Assembly (NCBI RefSeq): GCF_004122735.1
Contig: NZ_SDIF01000004.1
Coordinates: 1 to 64,000 of the forward strand
Length of the DNA stretch: 64,000 nt
Source of the DNA: Streptomyces sioyaensis
GTDB taxonomy: Bacteria > Actinomycetota > Actinomycetes > Streptomycetales > Streptomycetaceae
Direction: 5' to 3'
The notes beneath the pieces are model-generated. The model was not told where the DNA came from. It did not search any database and saw only the letters and a program-made list of their open reading frames with translations. Position numbers and translations under genes: made by a program. Numbering within the stretch: the first letter of the stretch is position 1; each line of letters begins with the position of its first letter. This document shows positions 1-6,726 of this stretch, piece by piece.

Positions 1-448
1 TCGCTCCCCCGCCCCCGTCGCTTTCCCCGTCCTCGTCCTCGGCCCCACCCTCGGGTCCACGCTGCCGTTGCCGGCCCTCGCGCACCAGCTTCCCCACGGT
101 CCGCACCAGCTCGGCCGGCTCGAACGGTTTCGCCAGGAACGCGTCCACCCCCACCGACTCCCCGTTGTCCACCTCGCCTTGGGTGCAGGCACTGACGATG
201 GCGATCGGGATGTCCCACGTCCGCGGATCGGAGCGCAAGCGCGCCGCGGTGTGCAGACCGTTGAGCCGCGGCATCACGACATCAAGGGTCACGACATCAG
301 GTCTCACGTGGTGCACGACATCCAGACACTCGGCACCATCAGCCGCGGTCACGACCTCGAAGCCCTCCAGCTCGAGATTGACCCTGATCAACTGCCGGAT
401 CACCTTGTTGTCATCGACAACAAGGATCCGACCGGACAAGCCAGGCAC
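1..448 (-). CDS. Response regulator receiver protein, C-terminal end outside the window
   Basis: The reading frame starts with GTG at 446-448 and runs off the window at base 1. The translation begins MPGLSGRILVVDDN and shows a complete CheY-like receiver: the acidic pair DD near residues 11-12, the phospho-acceptor Asp in the TLDVVMPRLNG stretch, and the conserved Lys in FLAKPFEP. After the receiver comes a Glu/Gly/Asp-rich tail (EGGAEDEDGESDGGG) and no DNA-binding domain within the visible part. This resembles the stand-alone regulators that lie between tRNA-Arg and argS in streptomycetes; argS would lie to the left, outside the window. The ATG at 451-453 is in another frame. Partner kinase unknown. 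Confidence 0.85.
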   Translation of the reverse strand, partial: MPGLSGRILVVDDNKVIRQLIRVNLELEGFEVVTAADGAECLDVVHHVRPDVVTLDVVMPRLNGLHTAARLRSDPRTWDIPIAIVSACTQGEVDNGESVGVDAFLAKPFEPAELVRTVGKLVREGRQRQRGPEGGAEDEDGESDGGGGA

Positions 449-670
449 ACCATGAGACTAGGGCCCCACCTGCGACTGCGTCCCGGTTTTCCCCACTTCC
501 GCCCCCGTGTGAGGGACCTTTCCCCGACCGCCACCCACCACCCGGCACCCATGCGCTAAGGACCGGGGAGCACCTCACCCGCCCCCTCCCCACCTCCCGC
601 CAAACCTGTTCATGAACACCCCATCAGAGCTGGTAGGGTTCTACCCGTCGCCGCACAAACCGGCGGCAAC

Positions 671-742
671 GCCCCCGTAGCTCAGGGGATAGAGCAACGG
701 CCTCCGGAGCCGTGTGCGCAGGTTCGAATCCTGCCGGGGGCA
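671..742 (+). tRNA. tRNA-Arg (anticodon CCG)
   Basis: The cloverleaf can be drawn by eye. The 7-bp acceptor stem GCCCCCG pairs with CGGGGGC, there is a D-arm with AGGGGATAGA, the anticodon stem ACGGC/GCCGT holds loop CTCCGGA with anticodon CCG, and the T-arm contains GGTTCGAATCC. The discriminator is A742 and CCA is not encoded. It reads CGG arginine codons. In Streptomyces this tRNA is a known integration target for plasmids and islands, and the genes just downstream here look accessory. Confidence 0.97.
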
Positions 743-799
743 CCCAGGAAGTGGAACGAGATCGGGAATGTGTATCGGTCTCGGGACCCGGGTGCCATG

Positions 800-839
800 A
801 TCGGACGCCAGCATTTCGGTGCGGGCGTCCGATTTTTTG
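800..839 (+). terminator. Rho-independent terminator after tRNA-Arg
   Basis: Stem ATCGGACGCC (800-809) pairs with GGCGTCCGAT (824-833) around a 14-nt loop and runs into seven T residues at 832-838. It lies about 60 nt past the tRNA and is the only classic hairpin-plus-T-run terminator I noticed. Confidence 0.85.
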
Positions 840-1132
840 TTGCCCTGGCCCAGCCCACGGGCGGGGCGCGGTTCACGGTTCCCGTCCGTCGCCCGTCGCT
901 CGACGAGCCGCCGGGCCGGAGTGGCCACCGCACGCCCGGCCTTCGCCCAGGCGATCAACCGGCTGCCTCGCAGCCTCTCCGGGCGCGCTTCGCTCATGGC
1001 TCGGATGCCCGGTTAAGCACGGCACGATGCACCGCCGGGACGTCCGGAGCGCCGAGGAGGCTCGGCGAGGGGTCAGGCTGGCGGGGGTGCGGGGGGGGGA
1101 ATCCGGGGGTTCGCCTTGGCGGGAAGGGCGTC
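840..1132. other. Gene-free stretch between the tRNA terminator and the toxin/immunity operon
   Basis: No reading frame here has convincing composition or a ribosome binding site. I looked for a second copy of the tRNA 3' end that could be an attR site and did not see one here. Confidence 0.5.
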
Positions 1133-1765
1133 TCACTCGGTGCCGAGGCGAATCGTGGCGCCTTCCGGTGCGTTGTGGATCTTCTGGGCGATGGGGCCCC
1201 GAATCTGCATGGCGACCGCTGCGTCCTTGACTGACAAGTTGTCAAAGTCGTAGGAGCCGCCCGTGACGAAGAACTGGAGCGGGATCAGGCGTTCATCGGG
1301 CTCCAGCGCACCGTGCTCCTTCTGGAAGGCGTGCGCGAACGAGTTCACCCCGTTGACGTCGGGGTCAGACAGCAGCCACCGCGCCCAGTCCTCAAGACTG
1401 GCGCCGAGGGGCTTCACGGTGGCGGTTTCCGGGTCGAAGCGGACGACCTCCTCGTCGCCCAGGATGGCGAACTGGGTCCCGAAGAGGTCCTGGCCGAAGC
1501 AGAACAGGTCGTCGGCCAGGCCGGCGTACGTGCTCTTCCAGAGGGTGTCGGTGTTCCAGGCGAGCATGTCGGGACCGAGGCCTTCCTCGCCCACGCGGAA
1601 TACCTGAATTCCGCCGTTGAAGAGGAAGAATCCGTTCATTCGCGAGATGACCTGGCCGAGCTCGACCAAGGGACCGCCGGCTACACCGAAGTCCAATTCG
1701 ATCGCCGGGCCCATGGGGCCGCGGGCCCGGCCCATGAGCTGCTCCAGTGCGCTGTGCTGCGTCAT
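1133..1765 (-). CDS. SMI1/KNR4 (SUKH)-like candidate immunity protein
   Basis: 210 residues starting MTQHSALEQL. The ATG (1763-1765) overlaps the upstream stop as ATGA, so the two genes are translationally coupled. The features are those of SUKH-type immunity proteins: a central FCFGQDLFGTQFAI segment followed by a predicted strand with VVRFDPETATV and then LEDWARWLLSD. It is the last gene of a four-gene operon that encodes a WXG-type protein, a NucA/NucB-type nuclease and another unknown protein, so the likely role is cytoplasmic protection against a cognate toxin. An in-frame extension 213 nt upstream lacks a ribosome binding site and lies inside the neighbouring gene. Family assignment is by resemblance only. 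Confidence 0.65.
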   Translation of the reverse strand: MTQHSALEQLMGRARGPMGPAIELDFGVAGGPLVELGQVISRMNGFFLFNGGIQVFRVGEEGLGPDMLAWNTDTLWKSTYAGLADDLFCFGQDLFGTQFAILGDEEVVRFDPETATVKPLGASLEDWARWLLSDPDVNGVNSFAHAFQKEHGALEPDERLIPLQFFVTGGSYDFDNLSVKDAAVAMQIRGPIAQKIHNAPEGATIRLGTE

Positions 1766-2580
1766 GCGTTCCCCTCCGCTGCTTCGGGGCCGATCGGCCG
1801 GGTCAGATAGTGCTCGCGTACGTGGTCGGTCGTGACCAGACGCAGCGTCGGCTGGAGGACCGGAGATGCGGGGATCGCATCCCACTTCATGTACGGCCAC
1901 CACCGGGCGTGGGCGGCCAGGAGCATCCGTTCGCCGCGTGGAATGTCGCCCTCCACGGCATACCAGCCTGCCATCCACGTGCAGAGGGCGAACCGGTCAG
2001 GGGTCTCGCCGGACGTCTCGGCGAGCGCGTGGGCCCGCCGGAAATCGTTGGCCTTCGCCAGGGCCTGCCAGACGAGCTGCTTGTCGGCCGTCGCCAGTTC
2101 GCTGAACTCGCGGTCCGCCAGTTCGGTGCCGGCCCCCGTCAGCGGCTTCGTCGGTCCGCCCCAGTCGGCGTGGTTCGGCAGCAGCGCTTCCTTGGGCTGG
2201 TCGGGCAGCTGCTCCGCCAGCCACAGGAGGTCCTCGCCCAGGTTCCGGCCGGCCGGGATGTGCTCCGCGGCCGTCAGGAGGCGGGGCCCGGCCGGCACTC
2301 CGGCGTGGAGTTCGGCCGCCAGGAAGGCGTGGCGGAAGGGCACGTCCTGGTCGCAGAGTTCACCGCCGAGCGGGCCGTCCTGGGCGATGATCGCCTCGGC
2401 CAGGTCTGCGGCCTCGGCGAACCGGTCCTGCCAGAACAGGGTCTGGATGGCTGCTGCGGCCGCTTCCCAGGCCTGGTCGCGAGGGCCTCCCGGGCCCTTC
2501 GCCATCTCCAGCAGTTCGGGCAGCAATGCGCCGAACTGCCCGTGCCGGGCCTGCGAGATCAGCTGCTCGGCAGCGTTCAC
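1762..2580 (-). CDS. Unknown protein in a toxin-immunity operon (candidate second immunity factor)
   Basis: 272 residues from a GTG start (2578-2580) preceded by GGAG with 9-nt spacing. It is acidic and soluble, rich in Ala/Leu helices (e.g. LLPELLEMAKGPGG, FAEAADLAEAIIAQDG) with a TPR-like feel, and has no signal peptide or membrane segment. I do not recognise the family. The gene lies 43 bp downstream of the nuclease gene and overlaps the SUKH-like gene by 4 bp. Its place between toxin and SUKH-like gene suggests an immunity or accessory role; this is inference from position. Confidence 0.6.
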   Translation of the reverse strand: MNAAEQLISQARHGQFGALLPELLEMAKGPGGPRDQAWEAAAAAIQTLFWQDRFAEAADLAEAIIAQDGPLGGELCDQDVPFRHAFLAAELHAGVPAGPRLLTAAEHIPAGRNLGEDLLWLAEQLPDQPKEALLPNHADWGGPTKPLTGAGTELADREFSELATADKQLVWQALAKANDFRRAHALAETSGETPDRFALCTWMAGWYAVEGDIPRGERMLLAAHARWWPYMKWDAIPASPVLQPTLRLVTTDHVREHYLTRPIGPEAAEGNA

Positions 2581-2623
2581 CTGATATCACTCCTCGTAGC
2601 TACGTCATCCTGAATCTTCGCAG

Positions 2624-3277
2624 CTACTTCACTCTGATCTTGACACGGGATCCGTCACCCAGGCCGCGGACCGCGCTGCCCATGCTGGAGCCCGATCCCT
2701 GATTATCGCTATTGGGGATGTATTTCACGCTTGCGCCGGTTCCGCCTTCCTTATACATGGCAGGCGGGTACTCGTCGCGATCGTCGGGCGGACGGGTATC
2801 GATGCCCCGCAGCGAGTTCTCCCGGTTGTCGTCCGCATTGGACCGGTCGATCGTCACCACCGACGGCTTGGGGCGACCCTGCTGGGACTCGTCGCCCCTC
2901 CAGATCACGCCGCGCTGGGCCTCTTCGATGTGCTCCGCGGAGTGGGGATACCTGGCCTTGTCCACGACCATTTCGGCGTCGTAGTCACCCTTGACCCCGA
3001 AGTGCTGAGAAAGCTCGGACCGGGCCTCGGCCTGCTTCCTGATGCGCGCCCGGGACCCGGGACCAATTTCTCCGTGGTTCTTACCGATCTTCTCGGCGAG
3101 TTTGAGTAGCTCCTTCTTGTGCGCTTCGTCGGCGTCGACTATGTGCTTGACCACGCGTTCCGTGCCGTGGCCCGCTTGCTTGTACATGTCGCTGACGGCG
3201 CGGCCCGCCTCTTTGGTCAGCTTGGTGCCGATCTTTTCGGCCGCTTCTTCCAGGGCTTTCGCTATCGGGTGACTCAA
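2624..3277 (-). CDS. NucA/NucB-type DNase toxin
   Basis: 217 residues. The N-terminal third (1-90) is a charged helical region. The C-terminal half (about 105-215) matches the secreted bacillus nuclease family NucA/NucB: RYPHSAEHIEEAQ at 109-121, DDRDEYPPAM at 165-174 (the family's acidic catalytic motif), GASVKYIP at 181-188 and SDNQGSGSSMG at 190-200. It would cut DNA in target cells. There is no signal peptide. The ATG overlaps the stop of the upstream WXG-type gene as ATGA, so export may depend on that partner. In many polymorphic toxins the trafficking part and the nuclease are one chain; here they are separate overlapping genes. Two candidate immunity genes follow. Confidence 0.8.
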   Translation of the reverse strand: MSHPIAKALEEAAEKIGTKLTKEAGRAVSDMYKQAGHGTERVVKHIVDADEAHKKELLKLAEKIGKNHGEIGPGSRARIRKQAEARSELSQHFGVKGDYDAEMVVDKARYPHSAEHIEEAQRGVIWRGDESQQGRPKPSVVTIDRSNADDNRENSLRGIDTRPPDDRDEYPPAMYKEGGTGASVKYIPNSDNQGSGSSMGSAVRGLGDGSRVKIRVK

Positions 3278-4014
3278 CTGAACGAAACCCCCGAGGCGGC
3301 AGCCGCGAACTTGTGGGCGTGGCCCACCACTTCCTCGGCGTGGCCGTGCAGCTTGGCCGAGTGCCTCAGCAATTCCTCCGGATGGATTCTGAATTGGCTG
3401 CCGGCGCCGCCCGCCGCGCCTCCGGCGGGCGCCACTCCGTCCAGGGCGGCCTGCACGCCCTTGAAGACCAGACCGCTGACGGCCCGCTCGACGACCTGCT
3501 CCAAGGGGCCGATGGCCTGCTCGACCAGCTGACCGATGATGCGGTCCTCAAGTTCTTGCAGGAGCCTGTTCACGATGCGCTTGGTGGCCTCGATCAGGAG
3601 GGCCTCGGCCGCTTCGGCGGCACCCAGCGTGGCGACCGCGGCAGCCTGGGCCGCGACGAACTCGGCCGCCATGATCCCGAGCTCGGTGATGACGGCCAGC
3701 TTCGCGGCCACGATGGCGTCCGCCGCCACGTCGAGCACGGTGGCCACCGTGCCGCAGACCTCCACGAGCTCCGACATGTGGCCGGAGGACATCTTCGTCC
3801 AGCGCTGAGCCAACTGCTCGTAGGAATCGGCCTGGTAGTGCTCCGCCATCTGCCGGATGGTGACGGAGGCTTTTTCGTGCGTGCTGTCGAGGTTGGTGGC
3901 GAAGTGGCGGACGTGTCCGGCGAACTCGCGCACTTTGTCCTCGTTGACCTGGGGCCAGTTGAGGCCCAGGAGATCCAGCACCCAGACCAGCTCATCCGGC
4001 AGCTCGATGGCCAC
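3274..4014 (-). CDS. WXG100-like N-terminal-module protein (CpnT-type) of a polymorphic toxin
   Basis: 246 residues from GTG (4012-4014), preceded by GGGGGA. The first ~110 residues start MAIELPDELV and show helices with LNWPQVNEDKVREFAGHV and ADSYEQLAQRW, as in the WXG100-like domains at the N-terminus of actinobacterial type VII-exported toxins. Residues ~110-190 are an Ala-rich, hydrophobic helical stretch (FVAAQAAAVATLGAAEAAEAL) followed by a Gly/Ala linker and a short C-terminal helix. The usual toxin domain is missing and is encoded instead by the next, overlapping gene. First gene of the operon; 224 bp separate it from the oxidoreductase gene upstream, and the promoter was not identified. 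Probably delivers or folds the nuclease. Confidence 0.75.
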   Translation of the reverse strand: MAIELPDELVWVLDLLGLNWPQVNEDKVREFAGHVRHFATNLDSTHEKASVTIRQMAEHYQADSYEQLAQRWTKMSSGHMSELVEVCGTVATVLDVAADAIVAAKLAVITELGIMAAEFVAAQAAAVATLGAAEAAEALLIEATKRIVNRLLQELEDRIIGQLVEQAIGPLEQVVERAVSGLVFKGVQAALDGVAPAGGAAGGAGSQFRIHPEELLRHSAKLHGHAEEVVGHAHKFAAAASGVSFS

Positions 4015-4238
4015 TTTTCCCCCGCCGCAGTACCCGTGACACAGACTCAGGGAACCCTACTAGGCGGAATGACGTGTCGTCATGTCCCGGTCAGGGGCGA
4101 GGGGCGGGATCGGCACCGCTGCGAGGGGCACCGCTGCAGGAGGGGCGGCCTCGTTCCGTCATGCAGCGGCGGTCGGCCTGGTCCGGCTCCTGCCCGGCCC
4201 CGAGGGCGGGGCACCCGCCGCGACGGGCGCCCTGGCCG

Positions 4239-5198
4239 CTACGGGACGGTGAGGACGACCTTTCCGGTGACGCGGCCGGTGTCGCCCAGGGCGTGGCCCT
4301 CGGCGGCCCGGGCCAGGGGGAAGGTGGCCTCGATGACGGGCTTGAGCTTGCCCGCGTCGACCAGGTCGGCAATCGCGCGCATGCCCTGCTGGTCGGCTTC
4401 CACGAGGAGGGGGTAGGCCCGTACCCCCAGGGCGGCGGCCCGGTCCGCAAGGTCCCCGGGGAGCTCCCGGATGGCGATGGAGATCAACTGGCCGCCGGGC
4501 TTCAGGATGGTGAGGGAGCGCACGACCGTATCGCCGCCCAGGGCGTCGAAGACCAGGTCGACGGGGGCGATCTCGGTGAAATCCTCGGTCCGGTAGTCGA
4601 TCAGTTCGTCGGCGCCGAGTTCGCGCAGCAGCGCGTGCTTGGGGGCGCTGGCGGTGCCGATCACGTACGCGCCCCGCTCCTTGGCGATCTGCACGGCGAA
4701 GTGGCCCACGCCGCCCGCCGCGGCGTGGATCAGAACGCGCTGGCCGGGCTGCACGTTCGCGGCGTCCACCAGGACCTGCCAGGCGGTCAGGGCGGCCAGC
4801 GGGATCGCGCCCGCCTGGACGTGATCGATGCTCTTCGGCTTGCGGACCAGCGCACGTGCCGGGGCCACGACGAACTCGGCGAACGAGCCGACTCCGTACG
4901 GGTACGGGAGCATGCCGAAGACCTCGTCGCCCTCCTTGTGGAGGGTGACGCCGGTGCCGACGGCCTCGACCACACCGGAGACGTCCCAGCCGAGCACCAG
5001 GGGAAGCCGGCCGAGGAAGCCGGCGAACCGGCGGTGCTTCCAGTCGGTCGGGTTCATCCCCGCCGCGCGGACGCGGACGAGCACCTCGGACGGGCCGGGC
5101 GACGGACGGTCGACCGTCACCTCCCGCAGGACCTCGGGACCGCCGTACGTGTCCTGGCTGATCGCCGCCATCTTGTTCATGCCTGCCATGTCTGCCAT
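4239..5198 (-). CDS. Zinc-independent NADP-dependent quinone oxidoreductase-like protein (MDR family)
   Basis: About 319 residues. The GroES-like N-terminal half has GWDVSGVVEAVGTGV; the Rossmann half has AAAGGVGHFAVQIAKERGAYVIGTAS (the AxxGVG NADP-binding loop), and no zinc-ligand cysteines are seen. Likely reduces quinones or enones with NADPH. The start is uncertain: MADMAG at 5198 has a GAAGGG about 10 nt upstream, while 5189, 5180 and 5171 are further in-frame ATGs. The frame stays open to 5423, but that extension is a repetitive Met/Thr/Arg run without family resemblance. Divergent from the GlxA-type regulator at 5341, which may control it. Confidence 0.85.
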   Translation of the reverse strand: MADMAGMNKMAAISQDTYGGPEVLREVTVDRPSPGPSEVLVRVRAAGMNPTDWKHRRFAGFLGRLPLVLGWDVSGVVEAVGTGVTLHKEGDEVFGMLPYPYGVGSFAEFVVAPARALVRKPKSIDHVQAGAIPLAALTAWQVLVDAANVQPGQRVLIHAAAGGVGHFAVQIAKERGAYVIGTASAPKHALLRELGADELIDYRTEDFTEIAPVDLVFDALGGDTVVRSLTILKPGGQLISIAIRELPGDLADRAAALGVRAYPLLVEADQQGMRAIADLVDAGKLKPVIEATFPLARAAEGHALGDTGRVTGKVVLTVP

Positions 5199-5220
5199 GC
5201 CTTTCGTGCCCTTCGTGCCT

Positions 5221-5265
5221 GTCATGCGCGTCATACGTGTCATGCGCGTCGTGGCTGTCGTGACT
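5221..5265. repeat. 9-bp tandem repeat upstream of the oxidoreductase
   Basis: Five degenerate units: GTCATGCGC, GTCATACGT, GTCATGCGC, GTCGTGGCT, GTCGTGACT. They fall in the leader of the minus-strand gene. If translated they would give alternating Met-Thr-Arg residues. Confidence 0.8.
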
Positions 5266-5340
5266 GTCAGGTGTTCAGGATGATCCGCGCTGACCTGCAT
5301 CGATAGCGGCCCAGAGGTCATGGTGTGCAAATATTGGGCC

Positions 5341-6321
5341 ATGCATCGTGTGGTGGTTCTGGCCCTGGACGGGGTCATACCGTTCGAGTTGAGCCTGGCC
5401 TCACGGCTGTTCGGGGTCGCCACCGATCCCGACCTCAGGCCGCTCTACGAGGTGGTCACCTGCTCTCTGGACGGCAAACCGGTCCGGACCGCCGCCGACT
5501 TCGGCGTCACCGTGGAGCGCGACGCCTCCGCACTGGCCGCGGCGGACACCGTGGTGATCCCCGCCTCCGAGACGTTCGCCGAGATCGTCGACAGAGAGGC
5601 GCTGCCGCGCCGTCTGGCCGAGGCGCTGGCGCTGATCGGCCCCGACACCCGGATCGTGGGGATCTGCCTCGCCACGTACGTACTGGCGGCGGCGGGACTG
5701 CTCGACGGCAAGGCCGCGGCCACGCACTGGTACCACGCCGCCCGTTTCCAGCGGCTGTATCCCAGGGTCCGGCTCGCGGCCGATGTGCTGTTCGTGGACG
5801 CCGGACGGGTGCTGACCTCGGCCGGGGCGGCATCGGGCATAGACCTGCTGTTGCACCTGATCCGGCGGGACCACGGCAGCGCAGTCGCCACCCACGTGGC
5901 CCGGCGCTGCGTCGTCCCCCCGCAGCGGGAGGGTGGCCAGGCGCAGTACGTGGAGCGGCCGATGCCGCAGAGCGTGGACGCCGGCACGTCCGCGACCCGC
6001 GCCTGGGCGCTCGACCGCCTGCACGAGCCCCTCCAGCTGGCCGACTTGGCGGGGCACGCGGGCATGAGCCGCCGCACGTTCACCCGTCGCTTCCGGGCCG
6101 AGGTGGGGTTGAGCCCGGGCCAGTGGCTCACCCAGCAACGTGTCGACCTGGCCCGCCAGCTGCTGGAGAGCAGCGATCTGCCGGTCAATCGCATTGCCGA
6201 ACGAGTCGGCTTCGGCACGGGCGCCACCCTGCGCCACCATCTGCACGCCGCGATCGGGGTCTCCCCGGGTGCCTATCGGCGCACGTTCCAGACCTCCACG
6301 CCGGACGTCACCCGTTCATGA
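5341..6321 (+). CDS. GlxA family transcriptional regulator (DJ-1/PfpI domain plus AraC-type HTH)
   Basis: 326 residues from ATG 5341 (MHRVVVLALDG). Residues 1-~170 form a class I amidotransferase-like (DJ-1/PfpI) domain with the nucleophile-elbow segment IVGICLATYVLAAAGLLDG, where the Cys of the family is present. Residues ~215-320 form two AraC helix-turn-helix motifs: LADLAGHAGMSRRTFTRRFR and VNRIAERVGFGTGATLRHH. Such proteins are usually activators of neighbouring catabolic or detoxification genes. Divergently arranged with the oxidoreductase gene, ~140 bp away, so a shared regulatory region is likely. The stop codon lies inside the first unit of a 29-bp duplication. Confidence 0.9.
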   Translation: MHRVVVLALDGVIPFELSLASRLFGVATDPDLRPLYEVVTCSLDGKPVRTAADFGVTVERDASALAAADTVVIPASETFAEIVDREALPRRLAEALALIGPDTRIVGICLATYVLAAAGLLDGKAAATHWYHAARFQRLYPRVRLAADVLFVDAGRVLTSAGAASGIDLLLHLIRRDHGSAVATHVARRCVVPPQREGGQAQYVERPMPQSVDAGTSATRAWALDRLHEPLQLADLAGHAGMSRRTFTRRFRAEVGLSPGQWLTQQRVDLARQLLESSDLPVNRIAERVGFGTGATLRHHLHAAIGVSPGAYRRTFQTSTPDVTRS

Positions 6322-6353
6322 CCACCACGCCGGCCATCACCCGTTCATGACCA
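6296..6353. repeat. 29-bp direct duplication across the end of the GlxA-type gene
   Basis: Units 6296-6324 and 6325-6353 differ at only a few positions (CCGGACGTCAC against CCGGCCATCAC) and both contain CCCGTTCATGACCA. The stop codon of the regulator is in unit 1, so the second unit sits downstream. Confidence 0.85.
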
Positions 6354-6467
6354 TTCGGCTGCCCCGAGCATCGGTTGCTCCGGGCCCCAAGGCGCCTGGA
6401 TTCCCCGCAAGTTCAAGATGCGGCACCCCACCACGGGCGGTAACATCGGCGGTATACGGGCATGGGT

Positions 6468-6515
6468 AATGAGCCTTGCAATGAGCTTTGCAATGACGCT
6501 TGGCGAGGCTCTTGG
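6468..6515. repeat. 12-bp degenerate tandem repeat
   Basis: Three clear units, AATGAGCCTTGC, AATGAGCTTTGC and AATGACGCTTGG, followed by a weaker CGAGGCTCTTGG. Confidence 0.8.
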
Positions 6516-6610
6516 CCATGGGGTGGGTTCACGGCCTGACAATCCGCGATGGGTCACGGCCCGACAATGCACCATGCTCGCCGAACGCCTGCTCGTTCCG
6601 CCTTGCTTTC

Positions 6611-6634
6611 TCGGTTATTTCCTCGGTTATTTCC
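6611..6634. repeat. Perfect 12-bp tandem pair
   Basis: TCGGTTATTTCC occurs twice in direct succession, in an AT-rich patch about 90 nt upstream of the endolysin-like gene. Confidence 0.85.
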
Positions 6635-6726
6635 TCGCTTGATGTTGTTGTTATTGCGGGAAGCTTTGCTCGGGGACCTTGCCCTCCGAGCGGTACCGGA
6701 AAGGGAAAATCAGGAAAGGGAAGACG

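Larger units (their letters stand above)
6322..6726. other. Repeat-bearing gene-free stretch upstream of the endolysin-like gene
   Basis: 405 bp with lower G+C than its surroundings and three repeat patches (the 29-bp unit, 12-bp units at 6468-6515, a perfect 12-bp pair at 6611-6634). Short frames here have no ribosome binding sites. It probably includes the promoter of the gene at 6727, but I cannot place it. Confidence 0.5.

Noticed and set aside
743..1132. Search for an attR-like copy of the tRNA 3' end
   Set aside because: No second copy of the T-arm/acceptor sequence was seen here or elsewhere in the window by eye; a proper search is needed.
5199..5423. 75-residue N-terminal extension of the oxidoreductase
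   Set aside because: It is Met/Thr/Arg/Gly repeats from the 9-bp DNA repeat, has no family match and overlaps the divergent regulator's start.
6296..6634. Short repeats considered as a CRISPR array
   Set aside because: Units are of different kinds, directly adjacent with no unique spacers, and no cas gene is present.
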